DNA of 64,000 nucleotides, taken from the NCBI GenBank assembly GCA_016271365.2, contig CM057453.1, positions 503,043,001 to 503,107,000 of the forward strand, given 5' to 3'. Each line of letters starts with the position of its first letter. Within the stretch, counting starts at the first letter, position 1. The position numbers and the translations under genes were made by a program. This DNA is from Neoceratodus forsteri. Its lineage: Eukaryota; Chordata; Ceratodontiformes; Ceratodontidae. Of this stretch, positions 33,181-42,019 are shown piece by piece. The notes beneath the pieces were generated by a model, which did not search any database, had not been told where the DNA came from, and saw nothing but the letters and a program-made list of their open reading frames with translations.

Positions 33181-34420
33181 ACCCCGTTGCCGACAGGGGC
33201 TCCACACCTTGGGCGTCCCCAGTACAGGGGTCTCCTTTCCTGCTCCCCCTTGCCCGTCATGGCACCAGTGTCCTGTTCCTGCGTCACTGGCGGTACCCCT
33301 CCATCACCAGACCTGCACCCCTTCCTTTGTGCCTTCAGATGGGGTTCCTGGGTCTCGTCCCTCATTCCTCACCCCTCCTCCGGTGCCACCCCGCTGGGGT
33401 AGGGATGCCCCTCCTGCCTTTCCGGCATCATCCGGTTCAGGCTCTCTCCGCCAGGTTCCCCCTCCCTCTTTCTGTTTCTGGGGGTTCTCTGCCGGGGGCC
33501 TTTTCTGCCTATGCCTGGGCTTAAGCGTCCCCTCCCTTCCCCTTCATCATGCCCCGCGTAGGCCTCCCGGTTGTGCAGCGCCCTACTGGGCCTTTCTTCT
33601 GTACCGCTGCTCTTGTGGCTGCCTCTGGGGGCTTCTCGGGGGCTCCTGCCCAGCCCACGTGCCCCGCCACTCCGGGACGCCCGGTGTGTGTTGGCATGCG
33701 GGTTCGCCATCTCGTGCCTTGCTGCTTTGTGGCCTTTCCTTTGTGGCCCGTAGTCGGTGTCTCCACGCCTTGTGTGTTTCGGCTTTGCTTCCTTCTCCCG
33801 CTACTGCCCCCTGCCTGGGGTCAGCCCTATTGACACTGCCCGTATATGCCCTTTCCATGCCTTCCCGACACCGGCTTCCTGCGTGCTTCGATGCCATGGC
33901 TGCATCCACCCATCTGTCTGCCATGGCAGTCGCCTTGTGGCACCCTGCCTGGCCTCGGGTGTCAAGTTCGGCACCCGATGTCTGCCTGTCAGCTGCTGTT
34001 GCCCCTTTTGTGGGGCTACATTTTTGGTCATGGTCCCCAGACCTTTCTGGTTTGCTGCCCACCATCTGGTCATGCCCGATGTTCAGTCCAGGACCTCTCC
34101 CTTGGCCCCCAGTTCCCATCGTGTTCCTCAACTGCCAGGATGTCCCGTTCCTGTCCCCCTCCCTGGGGTACTGCTCAGGTCTCCAGTGGGGCCTTTTGTG
34201 GGGCAGCTGCATCTGCCCCCCCATCCCATGCCCGTCCTCCTGGCGGGGCTGGGCCTGCCCCATCTCCTTGACCGCTCTACAGGGCTTGCTCCCCGCCTCC
34301 TTCCGCATGCCTCAGAGGTGCCCGGGTGTCCCTTCGCCCTTTTCTTTTGAGGCCTGCTTCCTTCTCCTGGACGCTTCCCTCCTCTCTGCGGTCCTTTTGG
34401 CAACCCCTGTTGTTCTTTGA
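32477..34420 (+). CDS. 647-residue open frame, coding status doubtful
   Basis: The longest open frame in the window, lying in the second DIRS-like element. The first 200 residues are imperfect repeats of SSTGHTPSTEHS type. The rest is Pro/Cys/Ser/Leu-rich with no domain I recognise, no RT or recombinase motif and no zinc-finger spacing. Other frames, including a 280-residue minus-strand frame (32146-32988), are also open, as expected of GC-rich DNA poor in stop codons. It could be a decayed or novel gag-like product, since DIRS gag proteins are also low-complexity near the N-terminus. I would not treat it as a gene without more evidence. Confidence 0.15.
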   Translation: MSTVAPPSSTGPSLLTSSSTGHTPSTEHCLSLVPSPGAPPSLSGFSLSMGLLSLLMGSSLPHSSSTGHTQLTEHSPGCLPSTGTVPLSMEPSTLTGKLPPLTEHVAVSPSLTGALFPINGACSCFLLSTRALPPLTEHSSSTGRLPLLMEHVFSFPCRREHFPHRLSMLLTVSSTEALPPSTEHSSSTGHYVLYFLSTGLLPYLNQASLFLFLVNGAAFPSMGRPCLPPFQRDWLPRCRQGLHTLGVPSTGVSFPAPPCPSWHQCPVPASLAVPLHHQTCTPSFVPSDGVPGSRPSFLTPPPVPPRWGRDAPPAFPASSGSGSLRQVPPPSFCFWGFSAGGLFCLCLGLSVPSLPLHHAPRRPPGCAAPYWAFLLYRCSCGCLWGLLGGSCPAHVPRHSGTPGVCWHAGSPSRALLLCGLSFVARSRCLHALCVSALLPSPATAPCLGSALLTLPVYALSMPSRHRLPACFDAMAASTHLSAMAVALWHPAWPRVSSSAPDVCLSAAVAPFVGLHFWSWSPDLSGLLPTIWSCPMFSPGPLPWPPVPIVFLNCQDVPFLSPSLGYCSGLQWGLLWGSCICPPIPCPSSWRGWACPISLTALQGLLPASFRMPQRCPGVPSPFSFEACFLLLDASLLSAVLLATPVVL

Positions 34421-34984
34421 TGTGGCCTGCCCAGTGCTCCTTGCCCTGGTACTCTCCACTCTCTGCACACGCGCTGCATGCTTGGTGTGCTCTCCTGGGT
34501 TTGCTGTTTTCTTGCCATGGCCTTCCGACCCCTGCCTCGTCGGGTTGCATCACTTTGCGTGGCTTCCTGCATCTCTCTTTTCCGCCTTGACAGGTCTCCA
34601 ACTGCTTCTGTGGCGGTTTGGATGCCGTCCTGCACTTGCTGTACGCCATTGCCTTTTGCACCCCTGCTCGGCAGGGTGAATCATTGGCATGGCTCTGTTC
34701 CTACTCTCCCTTCATTGAGTACTGTTGCCCTCGCCACCCTTGGTTTATCAGCCCTTCCGGATGTGGCTTGAGTTGCCTTGACTATGACTTCCGTGACGCC
34801 GTCCCTTGTCGGGATCACACGGCTGTCCCTTGGTTTTTCTGTGGCTCCTTCATGGCTTCCACCTGGTATGTTTGCCGCCTCTTTTTCTGTTTTTACGGCT
34901 GTGTCTTCTTGGCATTGCTTGGATCTGTGGCTTATATCCTGGCTTCCTACTCTGCTTATCGTCCCTTTCTTATAATTGCTTGGT

Positions 34985-35095
34985 ACTCTCCCAAGAGTAA
35001 TAACCTACTGTAAGAGACCTGTCTGTAGAAGATAGTATTGTTTCGTAAGAACTTACCGTAACAGTAGATCTTCGAGGTATGGTTTCTTGCAGTAG
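34985..35095. repeat. internal complementary region, second DIRS-like element
   Basis: The left half (34988-35040, TCCCAAGAGTAATAACCTAC... AGAAGATAGTATTG) is the inverse of the element's left end. The right half (about 35045-35095, GTAAGAACTTACCGTAACAG... TTTCTTGCAGTAGG) is the inverse of its right end (35360-35420). This is the same design as in the host DIRS. Confidence 0.75.
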
Positions 35096-35230
35096 GTAAA
35101 TCCCACCCTCCATCCCCCTGCCTTTTTTCCCCAGGGTCCTTGACTCTCTAGATGTTGGGATGGGTGTTTCCCTTGGTCCCTCGGTTTCCCGCAGTCCTCG
35201 GCCTTTTGTGTGCTGCAGCCGGTGGGGAAC

Positions 35231-35424
35231 AGTGTGTACCTAGGGCCGCCCCTTTTATACACAGCCAGAGGAAGTGATGTACTGGGGGGGGGCCCTATAG
35301 AAGACTGCTGAAAGAAGCTACCGTGTGACAGCTCCACCTAGTGGACTCCCAAGAGTAATAACCTACTGCAAGAGACCGTAACTCGAATATCTATTATTAC
35401 GGTAAGTTCTTACATAACAATACT
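35231..35424. repeat. right terminal inverted repeat, second DIRS-like element
   Basis: Inverted partner of 31952-32112 (ACACAGCCAGAGGAAGTGAT, CCCTATAGAAGACTGCTG, GACTCCCAAGAGTAATAACC). It ends near ACGGTAAGTTCTTACATAAC at about 35400-35419. Confidence 0.8.
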
Positions 35425-35681
35425 TTGTAGGAGAGGTATATGTTGTTCTTCCACATTGACCCACCCGACCTCTCTGGCTGCGAAGCACAAACCTGGCTTC
35501 CTGTGGGCTAAGATCTGGGCGTCATGGGGCGGAGCCGAGGGTTATACCACCCAGGTGAGTGGGAGGAGCCAGCTTGAAGACCTTCCGGCAAGAATTAAAG
35601 GGGAAAAGGGCATGCCAACAAGTGTAGATGAACAACATATACCACTCCTGGAACTACTGTTACAGGTCAGTAACCTGTTTT
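35425..35681. repeat. rest of the internal complementary region and right terminal repeat, host DIRS
   Basis: Positions 35425-35460 (TAGGAGAGGTATATGTTG...) continue the complementary region begun at 31880. Positions 35505-35681 are the right terminal repeat: GGCGGAGCCGAGGGTTATAC, GGGAGGAGCCAGCTTGAAG and GCATGCCAACAAGTGTAG are inverted copies of 21980-22100. The outermost part, ACTGTTACAGGTCAGTAACC, matches the internal complementary region at about 31922-31945. Confidence 0.75.
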
Positions 35682-36008
35682 TTGGTACTTCTATCTTTCC
35701 CTCAAATGAGAACACTGCACAGAAGTTTTTTTAAAACTGGTTATGCTGGTCATGTTTGGTGGCAGCCAGCTAGAAAGAGCAAGCTGCCAGAATGTCTGCA
35801 AGTGTCTATGCCAATTGTTGTCCACTAAGCCTTGATACCTGCTCAGGTCACCCCTGTATAAGTATTGCACTTAAATGAAGGCAGACTTGAATAGTGGGGA
35901 GAAAACAGTACGGTATTTTCTCCAACTAGTGGGATTGAGAGTTGAGTGATTTATGATTTTGAGTGATGTCCTTCAAATACAATAATTACTTGTCCCTGCC
36001 TTTCTCAG
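35682..36008. other. intron sequence upstream of exon B
   Basis: About 330 bp without a recognised repeat. It ends in the pyrimidine-rich acceptor TGCCTTTCTCAG directly before exon B. Confidence 0.6.
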
Positions 36009-36210
36009 ACTTCTCTGCACCTGGCGGTTGTCACAAAACAGGCTGTTGTGGTGGAGCATCTCCTGATGGCCCGAGCTGATGTGAGCCTTTTGGATCGCCA
36101 TGGTAATTCCGTTCTACACCTTGCTGCCAAGGAGGGAGATGCCAGTATTCTGAGTATCCTTCTCAACCACAAGGAAACAGCAAGCCTTATTGATACGCCA
36201 AATGGAGACG
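36009..36210 (+). CDS. NFKB1: NFKB1 coding exon B (ankyrin repeats)
   Basis: A 202-bp exon after CTTTCTCAG (36008) with donor GTAGGG (36211). It reads [20 protein letters not shown], then [27 protein letters not shown] and DTPNGDG, with the last Gly codon split G|GT. These are two consecutive ankyrin repeats of p105 (human TPLHLAV...[17 protein letters not shown]...NGDG). Open throughout and in phase with exons A and [12 protein letters not shown] and NGDG fit NFKB1 better than NFKB2. Confidence 0.95.
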
Positions 36211-36625
36211 GTAGGGGACCACTTCGTCACAGATTTGGTTTTGGAAACATTTTCAACTGATCTGCATTTATCCTCACTGAAAATGTACTTTTTCCCTCTT
36301 TACCTGTCTCACTAGGGCTCTGCTTTTGTCGTGGTAAATTTCAGAGAAAATCTTAGCACAGTCATGGTCAAATTGACAGAAGTCATGGAAATCATAGTAA
36401 AAGTTACAAAAAGTTATGACTCAATTTTGTGTTGGCCAGCCTACCTTTATGAAGATATATTTATTTCTGCATATAATCTGGCCATTGAAATAGTTTCAGG
36501 GTTTTATATTTATACTTGTATTTATTATAATATATCTTGTTTCAGTCATGGTGTGTGTTTTAAATCTGTAAAGCGCCCTGAGCCCCTTGGATAGGACACT
36601 GTATGAAAATAAATGCCTTGCCATT
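36211..36625 (+). other. intron with an L2-like 3' tail
   Basis: The only recognisable part is at about 36560-36620: GTAAAGCGCCCTGAGCCCC followed by GTATGAAAATAAAT. This is the kind of end seen in L2 LINEs and L2-mobilised SINEs; the window's L2 at 46630-46680 ends GTAAAGCGCTCTGATC...AATAAATGA. Positions 36211-36520 hold nothing I can name. Confidence 0.4.
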
Positions 36626-36689
36626 TTGTATTACTGTATTGTATTGCTATTTAGACGTAGTTTTCAGCAAAGATTTAAAATGTATTTTT

Positions 36690-36960
36690 TGGGGCTGGCC
36701 TAATGGCAAACTACTGTACATTGTGCTGCAGTCTGGGAGGCCAGGATTTGTTTGCAGGCCCCAGCATCCCACACATCACGTAACTGGACACCAAGCGTTT
36801 TGTGGACGTGAAACAAAATCATGGCTTTTTCATGGCCTACACCAAAAACTATGGTGTCTTCACAGAAAATGTTATAAATCCGCTGGCCAGGCAGTGCAGT
36901 AGTAGTGCTTCAGCTCTCTACTACGGTGACCTGGGTTTGGGAACAGCTTTGGGTTTCTCA
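36690..36960 (+). repeat. possible tRNA-SINE remnants
   Basis: Two segments start alike (GGCTGGCCTAATGG at 36693, GCTGGCCAGGCAGTGC at about 36884). The second is followed at tRNA-like spacing by CCTGGGTTTGGGAAC, a poor B box. They resemble the tRNA-like head at 20434-20510. Weak evidence only. Confidence 0.25.
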
Positions 36961-37262
36961 CACGTGTAGCTGCCATCTTTACTCATTACAGTCCATTAAC
37001 TTTACCATAAAAATAGAAGTACCTTAAAAAGAAAACAGAAAACTGTTTTTTTTTAATTGTTTTCCTGTTCACAAAACTCTTCTTTTACACCTAAACAAAT
37101 TAGAAAAATAAAGTACCGTTCATAGTTGTAATTCCTAGTGTTCCTTTAATGACCAAGAAAAATCCTCCTCCTGTCTTTAAAGGAGAATGGTGCTGAATCT
37201 GTAAGCCATTTTTCCCTGTAGAAGGTGTTTTTTAAGTACTGGTTAAAATTCTGTTATTGTTC

Positions 37263-38967
37263 AGGGGGGCGCTGTTGAGCAACCTTCTAACAAGATGTGC
37301 GTAGAGAGAGCTCCTTACAAATGGAGTTTTAAAGTTTAAAAAACTCTGTTTTTGCGAGTTGAAATAAAGATTTACTACTCGGGATCAGATCCTGCTTTAA
37401 GAGCTGAATCGAGTGATATAAAACTTGAGACAGGTCGCACTAATAAGGCAACAGGTCCCAGGCCAAAAAAACAACCTCCAGCAGAATCGACTTCTCCAGC
37501 AGAGCCACAATCCCAAACGAGGACTGACCCTCCGTTGAAGGCCCTACAGAAATATATGCAAGCCATAGACAGTAAAATTGAGCTTGCACTAACTCGTATG
37601 GCTGAGCAGGATACTAAAATTGAAGTCGCTACTAAGACAGCAGAAGGAGCCGAATCAATGGCAACTAAAGCCCTCTCATCCACCTCCAAAATGGCCCAGG
37701 AAAACTCACAGCTAAGGTATCGACTTGAGGCCTTAGAAAATGCACAACAGGCCCAGAATGTTCGCATTGTCTGGTTGCCAGAGAACTGCGAGGGAGAGAG
37801 TCTGCTAGCATTCTTACGATTATGGTTACTGAAGGCTTTGCAACTTGATGTAGACCTCTCGCCAAATAAGTTTCTTAAGGCTTACCGCATTTCTCCGAGG
37901 GCCGCCACAAGCCTGGGAGATGCTCCCAGAACTGTGTTGTTGGTCATGGACGGAATGGCCATGAGGGATCTTACGCTGCAAGCCGCCAGGGGATCAGGGT
38001 CCCTGACTTATTGAGGCAAAACGGTACATCTATTCCCAGATTGGTCCTTTGCCACTCGAGCTCCGAGAAAGAGATTCAGCGGAGTAAGGGCGAGACTTCG
38101 AAGTCTCGGCATACCCCATTCTCTGCTGATGCCGGCCCGCTTAAGGATTTTTTACGGAGGGAAAACATATCAATTTACAGACCCAGAAGAAGCGGGGAAA
38201 CGAGCTGGACCATCGGTAAGGAGTTTGAACGAGCAGAAGCAGTGGAGTCTGAGTCGGACGAAGATACCTGAATAATATTTGGGATTTTTTATCCAAGTAA
38301 CTTGTACCAGCCTTATGCTTAACCACGTTGTATTTATACGTTGAGGGAGCAGCCGAGGCCATCTGTTTGCAACCCAGTAGTTTTTATTTCTAATGTTGGA
38401 TGGGGTATTATCTGTTCAAAGTATAAATGTATAGGGGGTCTGCTTTACATGGTTGGTATAAAAGTTTGTGAGGGGCTATAGGGCTGAATCTGGTTTGTTA
38501 TTTACAACTTGAATTAAGTTGGGGATGATATCTGTGTAGGACCCTGCGTGGATATCCCTAGGCCTCTAGTTTATATATTTCAATCTAGGTATTAAGGCTC
38601 TGCATTATTAAGAGTGGTTTTCTTTTCATGCTCTCTCCTATAGCTCAAAAAAGGATTGTATTGCTATATATAGAGAGGGGGTCATATCAACATAGGAGGT
38701 TGTTTATTTTATGAATCAAATTAAATTAGTATCATTGGAACAACCACCCATAGTTTTGTAGGTCTTAGCATATCTGGGATAGTATTCTTATTCTGGTTCT
38801 GAATTTTATTGGAATACCTCCGCATTCGTAATCCAGAATGCATAGACTTTGTATACTTGTTACACTGAATGTATCATCTGTGGTAAAGTGTGATCTCTTG
38901 CATGAAATAATCATATGTCATTGTTTTTTATTTTGAAAGCAATAAAATATAATTACAAAAAAAAAAA
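37263..38967 (+). mobile_element. L1/Tx1-type 'half-LINE' (ORF1 without ORF2)
   Basis: Bounded by a perfect 13-bp target duplication, TCTGTTATTGTTC, at 37250-37262 and 38968-38980, and ending in AATAAAATATAATTAC plus an A-run. It holds an ORF1 (37352 to about 38270) followed by about 690 bp with no reading frame and no trace of endonuclease or reverse transcriptase. Because the 5' side has its own target duplication, this is a complete 1.7-kb insertion and not a truncation. The layout is that of HAL1-like elements of mammals, mobilised in trans by full LINEs. Confidence 0.75.
37352..38270 (+). pseudogene. LINE ORF1 protein (coiled coil plus RRM)
   Basis: The 220-residue frame 37352-38014 has a Pro/Lys-rich N-terminus, a coiled-coil stretch (LKALQKYMQAIDSKIELALT to ENSQLRYRLEALEN) and an RRM beginning NVRIVWLPENCEGESLLAFL. 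C-terminal pieces continue in shifted frames (about 38015-38230; YQFTDPEEAGKR-like), so one or two frameshifts split the C-terminal domain. ORF1 proteins bind the element's RNA and chaperone target-primed reverse transcription. ORF1 is the only product this element could have encoded. Confidence 0.7.
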
Positions 38968-39008
38968 TCTGTTATTGTTCCATCTATGCAGGCATTTTTT
39001 GTAAACTC

Positions 39009-39212
39009 AGTAGATGTTTCTGCTTTACATTCTGGTGGTAGGTACCATTTTAGAACTGCGTGATGTAGTTTGTGTCCCTCTTAGCCACAGAGTTCTGAAG
39101 TAGAATATGGATGTATTGTACCAGTAATTGAAGAGTAGAACAGGGACATGAACTACATCATACAGTTCTAAAATGGTTCTTACCAGCAACATGTAAATCA
39201 GAAACACCCACT
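39009..39212. repeat. palindromic MITE-like element
   Basis: Arms of about 70 bp: AGTAGATGTTTCTGCTTTAC... CCATTTTAGAACTGCGTGAT against its inverse ATCATACAGTTCTAAAATGG... GAAACACCCACT, about 80% identical, around a 60-bp centre. No coding capacity. Confidence 0.65.
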
Positions 39213-39308
39213 AGGGATAACTAAAAAACCTGGATACCTAGATCAATAACAGAATTTGATCCAGTATTTAAAAAAGTGCTTCTATTGGGAAAAATGACGT
39301 AGGGATTC

Positions 39309-39464
39309 AGCAAGCAATAACACACGACGAGGTGTGAGTTTGTCTTGATAAGAGCATGCCCAGGTGCATTATAAGGCACGAGGCGCTTGCGCTGAGTGCC
39401 TTATGCACCTGGGCGTGCTGTTATCAAGACATAACCCACACCTCGGAGTGTGTTATTGTGCTTA
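39309..39464. repeat. palindromic MITE-like element
   Basis: Arms of about 65 bp at high identity: CAATAACACACGACGAGGTG... CATGCCCAGGTGCAT against ATGCACCTGGGCGTGCTG... CGGAGTGTGTTATTG. The loop is very short (about 39385-39400), so single strands would fold completely. Less decayed than the neighbouring palindromes. Confidence 0.7.
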
Positions 39465-40390
39465 TAAAATGGGTCCTCCTGTAAAATAAATTATTTAAAA
39501 ATTTCAGATAAGTTTTATAAGGTTTTTTAAAAGTATGTTAATATAAATAAAAAATTGAAAAGTAGTCCCTGTCCTTGTACTGTATTTATAATGAGTATAT
39601 GTATAAGGCGCCACTAGAAGGCATTGGTGTCTGTGTCTCACCCTGCATGCCCCCACAAAAAACATATGTTTTATTTTGTTTTTTCTTCTTCAGTTTTTGT
39701 TTTGTTTATTTAAGTATCTGGTTTTTTTTTTTTGGTCCGGAGTATGAGATGGTCAGATTAGTGGGAGCAGGTTGGAAGCAAGCATATCAGTTGGGAGCTG
39801 ATATACACGCTTGAGCCACTTCGGGTTTTGTTGTCAGCTTGTATTTAATTTCCTCATATTTGTGTCATTTGTTTTTATGTTGTCTGCTTCTATGCTTGTT
39901 GATGCTAATTTTTTTTTGGTGGGGTGGATGTGTAGTTGGGACAAGGACGACACAATTACAACGGTGCCAGCTGCTGAATGAGCTGACCTGTGAGCAAGCC
40001 ACTTCTGGTTTTGCAGGTGGCTTTTACTATTGCGATTGGGCTTCTCAGTCGGGTTTCTCGGGCTTAATGGAAGGTGCAGCTACTGATTCCTGGCATTTAT
40101 TTTTTCAATACAGTGCTTGAAACAGCCAGTAGAAAGGCAGGTTGTCAGCTTTCATTTGAAAGCCATTTCTCGGCAGCACGTGCTACGACAGTCTTTGATT
40201 ATTCAACTTTCCTCTGAGGCTTTTTCTGTGCTGCACTAAGCAGAAGTCAGACATTTTGTTATTAACAGGTTTACTGAACTTCACTGGGTAGGGAAATGTA
40301 CTGTACTTGGGTAATTTTTTCAGATCGTGGGGGCGGGGGTGGTTCCAGCTTGGCCACTATAGGAGAGACGCTGGCACAGTGATCTCTTAT
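39465..40390. other. unassigned intronic sequence
   Basis: T-rich stretches and several short open frames without homology. No exon, RNA gene or element end recognised. Confidence 0.4.
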
Positions 40391-40460
40391 TAGTCCTGAC
40401 TGGCTGAAGAGGTGCCGTGATAAGGACACAGCTAGAGGTACCTCTCAGCCAGTCGGGACA
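40391..40460. repeat. short inverted repeat
   Basis: TAGTCCTGACTGGCTGAAGA (40391-40410) is mirrored by CTCAGCCAGTCGGGACATA (40443-40461). Arms of about 22 bp around a 26-bp loop. Confidence 0.5.
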
Positions 40461-40984
40461 TAGAAATCTCCAGACCCATTTTATAAGCACAGTTATCCTT
40501 TAACTGTATACCATGGAGACCTCTGCTGCTTATCCTGCCAGAAATATAACTGAAGCTCTGGCTCCACATGAGGAATTTATTGTGTGTATGTTTGCAATGG
40601 AACATTCTACCAGTGGAACTGTGGAGAATTTTGAATCCCAGTATTCCATGGTAAACACTCCCATCTGATAAATTGGTGGAAAAGACGGTGAAAAAGGAAA
40701 CTGGGCAAGAAAAGGGGGCGATAATAAAAACAAAGCGAGGTAAGATGTGAAAACATAGTTACATACAGTAGGTAGAGGAAAACCCAAACTGCTTGTTAAA
40801 GGTGATAGGAAACAGTTTTTAGACCTGTGGATGCCCTCTAGTTGTTCTTTTATTGGCTACCCAGTATTCAGATATGTTTTTGACTTTTCTTGTTAAATTA
40901 ATTATCTAATTGTGTTGCCTTTGTAACTACCCTGAATCTCTCTGTGCTTAGCAGTTGCTGCTCTCTGTCTTCATACTGCCTGAA

Positions 40985-41063
40985 TATTCTATGACATCAG
41001 AAACACCCATTCCAGGCCATTCAGATGCATAGCATGGAATGGGAGTTTGTGATGTCATAGAAT
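40985..41063. repeat. 79-bp near-perfect palindrome
   Basis: ATTCTATGACATCAGAAACA... CCATTCCA is mirrored by TGGAATGGG... TTTGTGATGTCATAGAAT, 29-bp arms with two or three mismatches. Possibly a minimal MITE. Confidence 0.6.
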
Positions 41064-41699
41064 GTCTTAGCGATATGAAAATCAAGAACAGTAGCTGGTG
41101 AGGAGAGTGGAACCCAATGTACGGTAGATCTGAAGGTACCCCAGAATTAGATTATTTATCAAAAAATCTTCAAAGCATTTCAGAATACATAACTGGCATG
41201 GAAAGGAAGATGGAAGGGCAGTTAACTATGTAAAAATATTTTCCCATCTCCTTTAAGAAATTCCTGAAGTTCATAACAGCACATGCATTTGAATCAGGGA
41301 TGGGTGCTTTCAGTTGAAATAACTCCCCCCCCCCTCCCCATCCTGACAGGTTCAACAGTTTTGAATATGTTCTATTAAAATACCATTATTGGTTTGAAAT
41401 ACAAATTAGGTAACTAATGTTTTTCATTGTAACTGTTTTTACACCTTTAACATGTAGACTGTATTTTTTTGTCAGAGTTACAGTGGAAGCATATTTCAAT
41501 GAAATGTCTTCATTTTTATCATTGTTAAGCTATTTTTATTATGTTATTATTTTTTAAGTTAGACATTTAGAAGCCATTTTATAAATGTAATAAGACAATG
41601 TAGGGTCTGCTATTATGGTGATAAAATTTGACTTCTCAGGTGTATTGGCACTCAGCTGCACCTTGAGCCTAACAAAGCACTTGAGGCATGATTTATTTC
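41064..41699. other. unassigned intronic sequence
   Basis: AT-rich; a C10-like run at about 41326-41340. Nothing recognised. Confidence 0.4.
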
Positions 41700-42019
41700 A
41701 TTTTTATTTTCATTCTATTTATTTCATGGGGAAAAGGCTCCAGTGAGCAAGCTCATTTACAAGGAGGTTCTGGGTAGGACAGCTTACATAAATTGGGAAG
41801 CAATGATATATAGGATACAAGGTAATACATAAATGTAGACTAGTAGCAAATGGAAATACAGTCATGAATAGTAAAATATAATAGTAGTAAAAGGATAGTA
41901 AAATACAGTTTGTGGTAAGTAACACACAAAAGTTTAGCGGCTGGCAGGTATACACAGTTTAAGCAACATCGTATGAATTAAGTCCAATATGAAGAGGGCA
42001 AAGGCAAATTAAACATAGA

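Larger units (their letters stand above)
31946..35424 (+). mobile_element. second DIRS-like element, non-autonomous, inside the first
   Basis: It has its own terminal inverted repeats of about 160-190 bp (31952-32112 against 35231 to about 35410), for example GGAGCTGTCACATGGTAG inverted as CTACCGTGTGACAGCTCC. Its own internal complementary region is at 34985-35095. The interior (about 32120-34980) is GC-rich and pyrimidine-rich on the + strand, and contains a TCGACGG-rich tandem array. I find no reverse transcriptase, RNase H or recombinase motifs. GTAG occurs at both junctions. The host element's sequence reads continuously across it. Confidence 0.7.
21957..35681 (+). mobile_element. DIRS-type tyrosine-recombinase retrotransposon with three insertions
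   Basis: Inverted terminal sequences are at 21957 to about 22110 (GGATGTGGATATGTTG, inverted as part of the ICR at about 31880-31917) and about 35500-35681. Between them, in order, are gag-like sequence, DIRS reverse transcriptase, RNase H and tyrosine recombinase, the order of DIRS elements. An internal complementary region (ICR) starts at about 31880. Inserted are a minus-strand CR1 (24253 to about 27345), a minus-strand L2 (29455-30616) and a second DIRS-like element (about 31946-35424). Removing them leaves roughly 6 kb, a normal DIRS size. All frames are broken. The element ends about 330 bp before exon B. Confidence 0.85.

Noticed and set aside
32477..34420. 647-residue frame as a genuine novel protein
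   Set aside because: Most other frames in the same GC-rich stretch are open too, the first third is simple repeats, and no domain is recognisable. Kept only as a low-confidence entry.
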